A stretch of DNA of 64,000 bases from Magnetococcus marinus MC-1 (GTDB taxonomy: Bacteria; Pseudomonadota; Magnetococcia; Magnetococcales; Magnetococcaceae), in NCBI RefSeq assembly GCF_000014865.1, contig NC_008576.1, positions 124,001 through 188,000 of the forward strand. The letters are read 5' to 3'. Every line of letters starts with the position of its first letter. Within the stretch, counting starts at the first letter, position 1. A program made the translations under genes and the position numbers. The notes beneath the pieces are model-generated. The model ran no database searches. It was not told where the DNA came from and saw only the letters and a program-made list of their open reading frames with translations. Shown piece by piece: positions 36,251-44,753 of the stretch.

Positions 36251-37941
36251 TGGTTATGGCCATCTCCAAGACCCCGCTTACCCTGATTAGCGATTTTAAC
36301 CTCAGTGTGCTGGCCCGGTTGCTCAACCATGCCCAGCAGGATACGCCGCTGGAGGCAACCCTAAGCCCCTTTGGTCAACCCTATCAAACCCTCGCGGCCC
36401 CTCCTGAGCGGGAGGATGCGGTGGTGATGGTGTGGTGCCGTGCCGAGGGGGTGTTGCCCAGCTTTGCTCAAGGGCTGCAATTTGAGGCGGTGGATGAGCA
36501 GGTATTGGAGGGGGAGGTGCGCCATTTTGCTCAGCAACTGCGGCACCATGCCACCCAGGTTAAGCACCTACTGGTGAGCAGTTGGGTGCTGCCCCCCCAG
36601 GAGCGGGGGTATGGCATGTTGGATTGGCAGCCGGGTTTGGGGTTGCGCTATCTGCTGGCGCGGGCCAATCTGCTGCTGGCGCAACAGTTGGCTGATGCGG
36701 CCAATATCCACCTGTTGGATACGCAAGCGTGGCTGCAAAGCGCCGGTAATAAGGCGGCTTCGCCGCGCATGGCCTATGCCAGCAAAACCCCGTATGGGAA
36801 TGGGGTATTTGAAGCGGCGGCGGCAGATATTCTGGCGGTGTTGGATGGCTTGCAGGGGCGTTCCCGACGGCTGGTGCTGGTGGATCTGGATGATACCCTG
36901 TGGGGCGGCATTATCGGCGAGACCGGTTGGCAGGGCATTCGCCTCGGTGGCCATGACCACGGGGGGGAGGCCTTTCAGGATTTTCAACGGGCGCTCAAAG
37001 GTTTGATCAAGCGGGGTGTGTTGGTGGGGGTGGTGAGCAAAAATACCGAAGAGGTGGCCTTGGCGGCCTTTGAGAAGCACCCGGAGATGGTGTTGAAAAA
37101 GGAGGATTTGGCCGGCTGGCGCATCAACTGGCAGGATAAGGCGCAGAATGTGGTGGAGCTGAGCCAGCAGATCAATCTTGGGCTGCAATCGGTGGTCTTT
37201 ATTGATGATAATCCCGCCGAGCGGGGTAGGGTGCGCGAGGCGCTGCCCCAGGTGTTGGTGCCGGAGTGGCCCAAGCAGCCCAGTGAATATGCAGCCTTTT
37301 TGCGTGCCATGAACTGTTTTGAGCTACCGGCGCTAAGTGATGAAGATCGCCAACGGGCCGCCATGGTGCGGGCCGAGCGGGCGCGGCAGGAGACCAAAGG
37401 CACATTGGCCAACCATGGGGATTGGTTGCAAAGCCTGGGTATGCAGGTGCGTTTAAGCCCCATTACCCCGGTCAATCTCCCCCGTGTTGAGCAACTCTTT
37501 AATAAAACCAATCAGATGAATATCTCTACCCGGCGTCTTTCGGAATCGCAGATTCACCACTGGGCGCAGCAGCCGGGGCATGTTTTGTGGGCGGCCTCGG
37601 TGACGGATCGGTTTGGGGATTCTGGCTTAACCGGCATTCTGGCGGTGGCGCTGGAGGGGGAAGAGGCGGTGATCACCGATCTGATTTTAAGCTGCCGGGT
37701 GATGGGGCGTCAGGTGGAGCATCTGCTGCTGCATCGTGGGGTGGCTTGGGCTATGGCCCAGGGGGCCAAGCGGCTGGTGGCCCACTATCGGCCCACCGAC
37801 CGGAACGCGCCCTGTTTAAGCTTTCTGCGTGGCTCTGGCCTGACAGAAGCCCCAGAGCACACCTTTAGCTGGTCCTGCGTGACCCCCTATCCCCAACCCC
37901 AGCATGTGATGTTGGAGGAGTTGCCCCATGTCCAAGGTTGA
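36250..37941 (+). CDS. FkbH-like HAD-IIIC / GNAT two-domain protein
   Basis: A 563-residue FkbH-family protein. The central HAD domain has VLVDLDDTLWGGIIGE, a VSKNTEEVALAAF segment and VVFIDDNPAERGRVREALP. The C-terminal acetyltransferase-like domain has FNKTNQMNISTRRLSE, GLTGILAVAL and DLILSCRVMGRQVEHLLL. Studied FkbH proteins load a glyceryl unit from 1,3-bisphosphoglycerate onto an acyl carrier protein. With the ACP next door, the same reaction is likely here. The stop overlaps the next gene by 14 bp. Confidence 0.9.
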   Translation: MVMAISKTPLTLISDFNLSVLARLLNHAQQDTPLEATLSPFGQPYQTLAAPPEREDAVVMVWCRAEGVLPSFAQGLQFEAVDEQVLEGEVRHFAQQLRHHATQVKHLLVSSWVLPPQERGYGMLDWQPGLGLRYLLARANLLLAQQLADAANIHLLDTQAWLQSAGNKAASPRMAYASKTPYGNGVFEAAAADILAVLDGLQGRSRRLVLVDLDDTLWGGIIGETGWQGIRLGGHDHGGEAFQDFQRALKGLIKRGVLVGVVSKNTEEVALAAFEKHPEMVLKKEDLAGWRINWQDKAQNVVELSQQINLGLQSVVFIDDNPAERGRVREALPQVLVPEWPKQPSEYAAFLRAMNCFELPALSDEDRQRAAMVRAERARQETKGTLANHGDWLQSLGMQVRLSPITPVNLPRVEQLFNKTNQMNISTRRLSESQIHHWAQQPGHVLWAASVTDRFGDSGLTGILAVALEGEEAVITDLILSCRVMGRQVEHLLLHRGVAWAMAQGAKRLVAHYRPTDRNAPCLSFLRGSGLTEAPEHTFSWSCVTPYPQPQHVMLEELPHVQG

Positions 37942-38956
37942 GATACGCCGCTGTGAGATGCATGAACGGGATGCGGTTATGGCCTTTATTGATGAGCACT
38001 GGAGCAAGGGCCATATTATGGGCAACCATACGGGGCTGTTTGAGTGGCAACACCGTGGGGTGGGGCGACAGGGCTACGATTTTATGTTGGCGTGGCGGGG
38101 ATCGGAGCTGTTGGGGGTATTGGGATATATTACGATGACCCGTTTTGATGCCGCGCTGGCGGGGCGGCATGGCATCTGGCTGGCACTGTGGAAAGTGCGG
38201 GAGGATTGTGGTGTGGCGGGGCTGGGCCTTGCGCTATTAAGGACGTTGATGCAGCAGGAGCCCCATAGCTGGATCGGTGCCGTGGGTATTAATACGGCGG
38301 TGATGGCGCTCTATAAAGCGTTGGGTTTTCATACTGGTCAGCTTAGCCAATATGTGCTGTTTCACCCAACCTTGGTGCCTCAACTGGCCCATAGACCGAG
38401 GGATTTTGTGGCGCCCACGGTGCCCCTTGGTGACGCCCAATTGGTGCCATTGCACGCGGCGGCTTTACAAGCATGGCCGGATTTGAATGGGCAGGCGGTT
38501 CCGGCCAAGAGTAACCGCTATCTCCAGAGCCGCTATTTAGAACACCCCTACTATGACTATCAACTGTTTGGCGTGGTACGGGGGGAGCAGCCGGTGGCGC
38601 TGTTGGTGGCACGCAAGGTGTGTCATGGGGGCCACTGTGCGCTGCGGGTGGTGGATTATGTGGGGGAGCTGCATCATCTGGGTGCTTGTGGTGGTGCGTT
38701 GAGCCAACAGATTGTGCAACAGCAGTGTGAATATGTGGATCTATGGGCACACCTGCCCGATACCACCCCCTTGCAGCAGGCGGGCTTGCACCGTGTCGAT
38801 GCTCAGGGTGAACTGATGGTGCCCAACTATTTTGAACCCTTTGAAGCACGCAATGTATGCATCTATTACGCCTTTAAGGGCGAGGCCCAGCACCGCATCT
38901 GGCGGGGGGATGGGGATCAGGATCGCCCCAATCGCTTGGCATCTACCAACAAATAG
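37928..38956 (+). CDS. GNAT-like acyltransferase of the FkbH operon
   Basis: A 342-residue protein. The N-terminal half has a GNAT fold pattern (MAFIDEHWSKGHIMGNHTGL, LAWRGSELLGVLGYI, GLGLALLRTLMQ, then AVGINTAVMALYKALGF, the acyl-CoA/product part). The C-terminal half is a second divergent domain with YFEPFEARNVCIYYAFK near the end. It probably transfers an acyl or glyceryl group from the ACP to a sugar amine freed by the deacetylase. That chain is an inference from gene order. It ends the operon. Confidence 0.75.
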   Translation: MSKVEIRRCEMHERDAVMAFIDEHWSKGHIMGNHTGLFEWQHRGVGRQGYDFMLAWRGSELLGVLGYITMTRFDAALAGRHGIWLALWKVREDCGVAGLGLALLRTLMQQEPHSWIGAVGINTAVMALYKALGFHTGQLSQYVLFHPTLVPQLAHRPRDFVAPTVPLGDAQLVPLHAAALQAWPDLNGQAVPAKSNRYLQSRYLEHPYYDYQLFGVVRGEQPVALLVARKVCHGGHCALRVVDYVGELHHLGACGGALSQQIVQQQCEYVDLWAHLPDTTPLQQAGLHRVDAQGELMVPNYFEPFEARNVCIYYAFKGEAQHRIWRGDGDQDRPNRLASTNK

Positions 38957-39171
38957 TCGGCTAACTGGCAGAAAACGCTATAAATATAAATAGTATCATC
39001 AAGTCATTACACCCATACGGGCGGTAGAATATGTAAGATTAAGTCGTTATTTTTTGTGATATCTTCACCTAACTAGGTAAGATAAAAAGAGTTATCGTAA
39101 CGAAATATGCTTGATATGATAGAACGAAATGGTAATTATAGCGCAGGGCGCTTAGGGTAATAGAGGTAAGC

Positions 39172-39576
39172 ATGAGCAGGGCAATCGATTATGATGGGTG
39201 GGGTACCATGATTAAAACGTGGAATATAAAGGGTAAAATACATATTCAGTTGGATGAACCCTTGAATGCCAAAAATCAAGTAGCCTTTCTCAAGGCGGTG
39301 GAGACCCACCCTCAGGGTGAGCAGGTCTCACTGCATATGGATTTGGTTCCCTACATTGACAGTTCAGGGCTGGCCTCTCTGTTGCAGTTACGTGATCATG
39401 CCCATGGCTTTCATAATGTTATCTTGTGCAATCCGTCTGAGCGGGTGTTGCACACGCTTAGGGTTTCCAATTTTCACCGGCTCTACACCATTCAACAAAG
39501 CCCCAAAACAGCTCAATCCACCGCCACAGCAGCTTCAGTTCAGCCCATGTTAAATGGGGGGCACAACGCCCTCTAA
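39172..39576 (+). CDS. STAS-domain protein (anti-sigma antagonist-like)
   Basis: A 134-residue protein with a STAS domain. VPYIDSSGLASLLQLRDHA holds the conserved serine that partner kinases phosphorylate in SpoIIAA-type proteins. The C-terminal ~35 residues are low-complexity Ser/Thr/Ala. Such proteins act in partner-switching control of sigma factors or of membrane/motility functions; no kinase or phosphatase partner is nearby. GAGGTAAGC precedes ATG 39172; ATG 39208 is an alternative. About 215 bp of AT-rich DNA precede it. Confidence 0.85.
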   Translation: MSRAIDYDGWGTMIKTWNIKGKIHIQLDEPLNAKNQVAFLKAVETHPQGEQVSLHMDLVPYIDSSGLASLLQLRDHAHGFHNVILCNPSERVLHTLRVSNFHRLYTIQQSPKTAQSTATAASVQPMLNGGHNAL

Positions 39577-39771
39577 TACCGATTTGCATTCCTACCCGAT
39601 TGTTGCGGATTGTGGTCCATGGTTTGCTTTGTACCCTACACCCTCATATGCACCTGTCATAACACCGACACTCTGCCCTAAACCGTTTGATAAAATTCTG
39701 CATAATAATGCGTATCTATATGGATACGTTATGGTTTTTTAATATGGCATAAATGGTGCTTTATTAGGGGT

Positions 39772-39861
39772 ATGGAAAGATTTGTTCGGCAGGAGGCTGA
39801 TCAAATCCCAGACACAGAATGTCCGCTGGTGGGAGAGGCGTTAGAATGGCAAATCGTGTAA
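39772..39861 (+). CDS. Possible 29-codon leader ORF
   Basis: MERFVRQEADQIPDTECPLV continues for 29 codons and overlaps the start of the next small ORF. TTAGGGGT lies right before the ATG. It may be a leader peptide or a chance frame. Confidence 0.2.
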   Translation: MERFVRQEADQIPDTECPLVGEALEWQIV

Positions 39862-40055
39862 AGCGTGTGGAGTGGATCAATGCAGAAGAGGCAGATCTGT
39901 TTCAGTACGAGGATTATCTGGATGCCATTATGCGACCGTCAGAGCGGTCATTAATCTCCGGTTCGCAGTTGCCGGATATGTTACAGGGGTGTGAGGTTTT
40001 GCTGCGGCAAGCTCCATGTTCCACCAACAGGAAAAGTCCATTCTCCACGGATTAG
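39846..40055 (+). CDS. Small hypothetical protein
   Basis: A 69-residue frame, MANRVKRVEWINAEEADLFQ then an acidic segment (YEDYLDAIMRPSERSLISGS), with GGGAGAGGCG before the ATG. The first 60 residues look like real protein; the last few (STNRKSPFSTD) look like read-through into another frame. It is perhaps a truncated gene. No family recognised. Confidence 0.45.
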   Translation: MANRVKRVEWINAEEADLFQYEDYLDAIMRPSERSLISGSQLPDMLQGCEVLLRQAPCSTNRKSPFSTD

Positions 40056-40114
40056 GAGATGGCGTAGCAAGATCGCTGTCAAGAAGCAGGGATCTTTGGC
40101 CAAGGAGGCGTACG

Positions 40115-40288
40115 ATGTCCCCCATACCCAATCATGCACCCAGTGCTGAAAAAAACACAGCCACGCAGACCCTGATTATGTTGACCAAAAAGGATCTGCA
40201 CAAATGGCTGGTGAGTGGGCAGGTACCAACCTACCAACGCAAGAGCCACAAGACGCATTTTCGGATTATGGACGGCGGTATCGCCTAA
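40115..40288 (+). CDS. Small basic protein, helix-turn-helix-like
   Basis: A 57-residue frame with a perfect AAGGAGG before ATG 40115. The sequence MLTKKDLHKWLVSGQVPTYQ followed by a basic RKSHKTHFRI segment resembles an excisionase/MerR-type winged helix front, where a family member would normally continue. The next bases are open in other frames, so the gene may have suffered frameshifts. The start is well supported; the end is not. Confidence 0.4.
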   Translation: MSPIPNHAPSAEKNTATQTLIMLTKKDLHKWLVSGQVPTYQRKSHKTHFRIMDGGIA

Positions 40289-40290
40289 GC

Positions 40291-40672
40291 AGACCACGGT
40301 GGCAAAGGAAACGCCACAGGGCATGGTCCAAGGATGGATCGGGAAAGGATTCCCACCCGCTGCAAGGTAGAGCGTCGTCATGAAACGGGGTGGAGCCCCG
40401 GGCACCTCGTGTGCTGCGGCCAAGGAAGGCCAAGGTATGTCCAGGATGGATATACCCACTACCATTGGATGGTCCAAGACCAGCCATGGCATCAAACAGA
40501 CCTATCGATTGTGGGGGTTGGCTGCTTAAAGGTTGACTAAAAGTCGGTCTGTTGATGGATCTCATGCCTCATTTGTATTTCCACTGGCGTGTTTAAGTGC
40601 CAGTTGGCATGAGGTTATATACGGACAGTGCGGTTTCCGCCGCGTCTTCACCGCACTGTCCGTTCCCTTTTT
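40291..40672 (+). ncRNA. Candidate structured RNA or decayed gene: chain of hairpins ending in a terminator
   Basis: Successive complementary arms: GACCA/TGGTC enclosing GTGGC/GCCAC (40292-40328); GGGAA-AGGA-TTCCC (40341); CGGGG-TGGAG-CCCCG (40386); GGCC/GGCC (40418); TGGTC/GACCA (40470); a 12-bp arm pair with one bulge (40490-40502 with 40546-40557); CTCATGCC/GGCATGAG (40561, 40606) enclosing ACTGGC/GCCAGT; and a 14-bp terminator stem at 40621. The density of exact stems suggests a folded RNA of about 380 nt. No known RNA family was recognised. One frame (40334-40540) is also open, so a broken gene remains possible. Confidence 0.35.
40621..40672 (+). terminator. Strong hairpin terminator
   Basis: ACGGACAGTGCGGT (40621-40634) and ACCGCACTGTCCGT (40650-40663) pair over 14 bp without mismatch and are followed by TCCCTTTTT. 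No protein gene ends nearby, so it terminates an RNA from the 40.1-40.6 kb region. Confidence 0.8.
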
Positions 40673-40854
40673 ACCCCATAAGCGGTGGACTCTTTTTCCC
40701 CTCAGGCACTAAATGCCGCCCAGAATACCTCTCCGATAAAACAAAAATACCAAATATTTACAGTTAGATAAGATTGAAAAATCGGTTGGCCTGCTTCTTG
40801 TTTTGTAGCCATGGTGTTCACTTGAATTTCCGCTTTGCACGAGGGGATTACACC

Positions 40855-41130
40855 ATGCACCAGAGCTTTATGGCCGATGCCATTGCGCGTCGTCGAATTT
40901 TTGCCCAACTGAATGATCCCACCCTTATTGAGTTGCAGGAGTTGGCCAACAGTGGTCAGCTACAGGATGCTGAGCTGCGTCGTTTGGACCGTATTATCGC
41001 CAAGTTGTATGATGAGGCCGCCCGACTTTCCGGTGCCCAGTGTCAGGTGGATAGCCACACACCAGACAACTGGTTTGAGGATGAAGATCTGTTTCCCCCA
41101 GCCGATGCGTTTGAGGATGATTGGTCTTAG
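40855..41130 (+). CDS. Small acidic hypothetical protein
   Basis: A 91-residue helical protein starting MHQSFMADAIARRRIFAQLN. LIELQELANSGQLQDAELRRLDRI and an acidic C terminus (WFEDEDLFPPADAFEDDWS) are its main features. GAGGGG lies 8 bases before the ATG. It is a plausible regulator or adaptor; no family is recognised. An upstream start at 40774 adds residues of different character and is rejected. Confidence 0.6.
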   Translation: MHQSFMADAIARRRIFAQLNDPTLIELQELANSGQLQDAELRRLDRIIAKLYDEAARLSGAQCQVDSHTPDNWFEDEDLFPPADAFEDDWS

Positions 41131-41243
41131 GTTAAGGGGCCAGTGTGGGCATCGACGCAGTAGGGGTTTCCCCGTGTTGGCAATCCAACCCAGCCCGTGG
41201 TGTTTCGATGTTTGGCTTTGTCGGGAAGATCAAGTGACCTTGG

Positions 41244-41282
41244 CCCGTTTCAGTTCATGGCTATTCGGTGGGCTGAAACGGG
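41244..41282. other. Hairpin in the spacer before the hemerythrin-like gene
   Basis: CCCGTTTCAG and CTGAAACGGG form a 10-bp perfect stem with a 19-nt loop. It has no T-run. The surrounding 41131-41364 shows no gene. Confidence 0.4.
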
Positions 41283-41364
41283 GGGTACGTGGTGACGGGG
41301 CGCCCTATCGCAGCGGGCACGGCGAAAAGGGAGCTTTTTTTCCGGTAGCGGAGCCGTTGTTGAG

Positions 41365-41859
41365 TTAACAGTGGTGTGTGTGGGGGCTAGAGTCTCGGTT
41401 GATCGTTGTGGTTAGACCACGATCATGAGGTGCTGGTGTAAGGGCGGTCAACTCTTGGTAGAGGGGGAGTAGACGCTCACGGGCAAGTTGAATACGCTCT
41501 TGTATGGCATGTTTCAGCTTTTGATAATCTATTTTTAGATTTTCATGGGTTGTGCTATGGGCGTAGGTTTCAAAAAAGAGTTCGACCCAGTGTAGAATGC
41601 TTTTCATATCGGTTTCTAACAGCACCAGCTCATGAATTAATTGAGCGTCATGGGCAACAGATTGCCGTAAAAACGGATATAGAAACTCGATTTCCCTGAG
41701 CAAATGTTCCTTAATGAGCTGTTCAGCCGCTTGTAAGCCATAAAAACCGAAGGGGTGTTCGACACCGTGTGCATCCACGGCATCCAGCAGGGTTAACAGT
41801 TCATGGTGCTCTGCTTGTAATAAATTAATAAAACTATGTTTTTGTGTGGATATTGGCAT
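41365..41859 (-). CDS. Hemerythrin-like (HHE) protein
   Basis: A 164-residue helical protein. The pattern AEHHELLTLLDAVDAH, then EQLIKEHLLREIEFLYPFLR and HELVLLETDMKSILHWVEL, follows the HHE/hemerythrin-like cation-binding family (non-heme di-iron, oxygen or NO sensing, or iron repair). Metal ligands cannot all be assigned with certainty. The C-terminal tail is Thr/His-rich (SSPHTHHC). The ATG at 41859 has only a weak ribosome site. It is transcribed alone. Confidence 0.65.
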   Translation of the reverse strand: MPISTQKHSFINLLQAEHHELLTLLDAVDAHGVEHPFGFYGLQAAEQLIKEHLLREIEFLYPFLRQSVAHDAQLIHELVLLETDMKSILHWVELFFETYAHSTTHENLKIDYQKLKHAIQERIQLARERLLPLYQELTALTPAPHDRGLTTTINRDSSPHTHHC

Positions 41860-42167
41860 GGTTTTGGCGCTCTCTAAACGTACCCATAAGCCGGTAATTT
41901 TGCCTATGCTGTGGTACGTTGTGTGTTAAATTAAAACGGTTTGGTTGGGTAGGTTAGCCCATTGGCGTTGTAGCGTCATCCATAAAGTGCAAAGCCGCTT
42001 AATAAGCAGGATAGCAAAACCGATAAGTAGCATAGGGTATAAGCTTTAGAGGTGTTTTTAAAGGCGTGTAAATATTCAGCTAGGGGGTAAGGTGCTTAGT
42101 CACATCCAGCTTAGTTGTTTGTTACGTAGGATTGGGTTGATGCCACAATCGTAAAAGGTGATACCAC
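41860..42167. other. Divergent intergenic region, hemerythrin-like / PilZ genes
   Basis: AT-rich sequence of about 308 bp expected to carry both promoters. No further structure supported. Confidence 0.4.
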
Positions 42168-43097
42168 ATGAGCCAACCATCAACGGCACCGGTAAAATCC
42201 AAGGAGCGCATAACGGATAAAAAGGTTATCTCGTTGATTAAAAAGGCCCTTGAGGAAGGCAGTAACCTAGAGGTTCAGGTCAATAATCGCAGTGAAGTTT
42301 TGTTCACCCGTTTTCTTGATCATCCCCCTCAAGCCGTTGACGGAGAGGTTGCGGAGAAGTCTAAATATCAGCCCTTTTCCTACCTTAGTGCCAAGGATCA
42401 TCTGGTGATTGCTCGGGTGGTTCCTGAAGAGTCCAACGAAAACATGGTACCGGGCAGTCTGCTGCGGCTGCGCTTTTACAATGGCAAAAAAGCCATTGAG
42501 AGCTATGTTGTGTTGATTGAGCCGATCGAGATTGGGGGTCAACACGCCTATAAGTTGGGCTTTCCTACCACCATGGAAGCGTGGGATCAGCGGCGGCATT
42601 TTCGGGTAAAGGTTATACCTGAACTGGAGATTGGTATTGTTGAGCCGATGAAGGCCCGTATTATGGATCTGTCGGTGGGAGGGATGGCGATCTGTTTTCC
42701 GTCGGATATGGAGCCTATCCCTGCGGGTACACCCATGAATTTTAAGATCAAGGTGCCCCCCTCCTTAGAAGTGCAACACCAGCATGAAATTAAGACCAAA
42801 TCTGGATTGGTGATGGAGTTACCCAGCAACCCTGATTTTGAGTTAATGGGCTATGTGCGCAATTACGGTTCTGCCAATGATCAACAGATTTGCCCTAAGG
42901 GTCAGCGTTGTGGTGTGCAGTTTCAGATTAGCAGCGCGCTCAAGGCGATGCAGGTGGGCGAGTTGTATGGATTTGTGGAGCGTGAATTTCTCCGTAAACA
43001 GGCCCTTAGTAAAGGGGATCAAGGAAATTTTCACGCCAAATCCCCCCATGAGGGACACTCTTTGTTGGATAAGATTAAATCGGCTTTATTAGGGTAG
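42168..43097 (+). CDS. PilZ-domain protein (YcgR-like c-di-GMP effector)
   Basis: A 309-residue protein with an N-terminal YcgR-type beta domain (about 30-140) and a PilZ domain. QRRHFRV supplies the arginine motif and DLSVGGMAI the D-x-S-x-x-G motif that bind c-di-GMP. The C-terminal ~40 residues are polar. YcgR-type proteins slow flagellar motors or control exopolysaccharide when c-di-GMP rises. It is monocistronic, followed by a MITE-like element and a terminator. Confidence 0.88.
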   Translation: MSQPSTAPVKSKERITDKKVISLIKKALEEGSNLEVQVNNRSEVLFTRFLDHPPQAVDGEVAEKSKYQPFSYLSAKDHLVIARVVPEESNENMVPGSLLRLRFYNGKKAIESYVVLIEPIEIGGQHAYKLGFPTTMEAWDQRRHFRVKVIPELEIGIVEPMKARIMDLSVGGMAICFPSDMEPIPAGTPMNFKIKVPPSLEVQHQHEIKTKSGLVMELPSNPDFELMGYVRNYGSANDQQICPKGQRCGVQFQISSALKAMQVGELYGFVEREFLRKQALSKGDQGNFHAKSPHEGHSLLDKIKSALLG

Positions 43098-43142
43098 TTT
43101 TCAGAGTAGGGGATGATAGAGTCTCGGTGTGTGGTTGATGGG

Positions 43143-43242
43143 TTAGCCCGGATATTTCATGAATCCCAGACGCTCTCGCTTGATCTTTAAAATCCAGATC
43201 TCTACGCGATCATCGAAGGGATTCATGAAATATCCGGGTTAG
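43143..43242. mobile_element. MITE-like element with 21-bp terminal inverted repeats
   Basis: CCCGGATATTTCATGAATCC plus C (43147-43167) is repeated perfectly inverted at 43218-43238. The 92-bp element is flanked on both sides by TTAG (43143-43146 and 43239-43242), which looks like a 4-bp target duplication. It has no coding capacity. The ends resemble those of IS1380-type elements as I remember them; the parent transposase is not in the window. Confidence 0.7.
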
Positions 43243-43260
43243 GAGAGTGGATTGGGTTGA

Positions 43261-43294
43261 ATCATCCCGCTGCAAGCAGCGGGATGATCTGTTT
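43261..43294. terminator. Terminator between pilZ-type gene and spmAB
   Basis: ATCATCCCGCTGC and GCAGCGGGATGAT pair over 13 bp around AA, then CTGTTTT. It serves convergent genes. Confidence 0.75.
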
Positions 43295-43322
43295 TGGTGT
43301 GCCTGATTTTAGGGGCGAGTCA

Positions 43323-44606
43323 TCATGCAAACAGCAGATGGCAGATAAAGACAGCGGCCAAGATCCCGGCCAGATCGGCGGTTAGGGCGGTGGCTAGGGC
43401 GTGGCGAACCCGCTTGATTTGCACCGCGCCAAAGTAGACGGCGAGCACGTAAAAGGTGGTTTCGGTGGATCCTTGCAGGGTACTGACCAGCAGACCAACG
43501 TAGCTATCGGGGCCGATGGCGGGGTTTTGGATGGTATCGGCGAGGATACCGTAGGCACCAGAGCCGGAGAGGGGACGCAGCAGGGCCATGGGTAGAGCTT
43601 CTGCGGGCAGGCCGAACCAGCTGGTGATGGGGGAGAGCAGGCCGATGAGCAGGTTCATGGCACCGCTGGCGCGGAACATGCCAACGGCGACGAGAATCGC
43701 AACGAGATAGGGAATAATTTTCAAGGCGACATCGAACCCTTCTTTTGCACCTTCGATAAACGCTTCATAGACTTTAACACCGCGTAGCATACCAAAACCC
43801 AGCATGCCCACCATAAGTCCGGGCATGACCCAGGGTGAGATGGCTTTGCCGTAGAGGATGGTAAGGGGCACGAGACAGAGGATTGCAGCGAGGAACAGGT
43901 AGGAGGCGGTGGTGGAGGTCGCGGTGTGGCTATTTTGCAGCATCTCTTTTTGATCAATACTTAAAGAATCGTCCATAGTAATATTTTCAGCGTTATTGGT
44001 TTGACTGGTGGGTGCTGGTGAGAAGCGTTGGTAGAGGCGGGCGGCGAGGATGGCGACGGTTGTTGAGCAGATGGTCGCGAACAGGGTGGTTGGTAGGATG
44101 GCGGCGGGGTCGAGGCTACCGGCGGCGGCACGCAGGGTGATGACGCCGGTGGGCAGCAGGGTGACGGAGCTGGTATTGATGGCGAGGAACAGGGCCATAC
44201 TGTTGGTGGCGGTTCCTTTTTGAGGGTTTAGGCTATCGAGGGCTTGCATGGCGCGGATGCCGAAGGGGGTAGCGGCATTACCGAGGCCGAGGGCATTAGC
44301 GGCGAGGTTAAGGATCATGGCGCCCATAGCGGGGTGGTTAGGGGGAATTTCGGGGAAGAGTCGGATCATGAGGGGTCGGATAAGTTTAGCGAGGATGGTG
44401 AGTAGTCCGCCTTTTTCGACGACTTTCATGAGGCCGAGGAAGAGGGCCATGACGCCGACTAGGCCGAGGGCGAGATCGACGGAGCTTTTGGCGGCGTCGA
44501 CCATAGCGGTGGAGAGGGCTTGCATGGCGGTGGCATCACCGGTGAGGGTGTTGAAGGCGGCCATGCTGAAGGCGATGAAGATCAGGGCGATGAAGATACC
44601 GTTCAT
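43323..44606 (-). CDS. SpmA-SpmB fused nucleoside-recognition membrane protein
   Basis: A 427-residue multi-pass membrane protein combining the two halves known as spore maturation proteins A and B. The N-terminal half has LNLAANALGLGNAATPFGIRA-type sequence; the C-terminal half (from about residue 245) has AKEGFDVALKIIPYLVAILV and LLRPLSGSGAYGILAD. A polar linker rich in Asn, Ser and Thr joins them. In non-sporulating bacteria the role is unclear, probably transport. The 5' part of the gene has sense codons almost free of third-position G, part of the skew around the neighbouring repeat block. Confidence 0.88.
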   Translation of the reverse strand: MNGIFIALIFIAFSMAAFNTLTGDATAMQALSTAMVDAAKSSVDLALGLVGVMALFLGLMKVVEKGGLLTILAKLIRPLMIRLFPEIPPNHPAMGAMILNLAANALGLGNAATPFGIRAMQALDSLNPQKGTATNSMALFLAINTSSVTLLPTGVITLRAAAGSLDPAAILPTTLFATICSTTVAILAARLYQRFSPAPTSQTNNAENITMDDSLSIDQKEMLQNSHTATSTTASYLFLAAILCLVPLTILYGKAISPWVMPGLMVGMLGFGMLRGVKVYEAFIEGAKEGFDVALKIIPYLVAILVAVGMFRASGAMNLLIGLLSPITSWFGLPAEALPMALLRPLSGSGAYGILADTIQNPAIGPDSYVGLLVSTLQGSTETTFYVLAVYFGAVQIKRVRHALATALTADLAGILAAVFICHLLFA

Positions 44607-44753
44607 GGTTTTCCTAGGGGTTTGGCATCTAATGGTATGGGTAATGGGTAAGTTTTTTTATGCTTAAAAAAAGGTTAGAGGGGGGTCTGGGGGGAGAAGT
44701 TCTCTGTCTCTCCCCAGGGTTTTGCTTTTGATCTTTTGACTTTTTTGCTTTTA

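Noticed and set aside
40291-40672. RNase P, tmRNA, c-di-GMP or cobalamin riboswitch
   Set aside because: The signature segments of these RNAs were compared by eye and are not present, so the region is left as an unassigned structured candidate.
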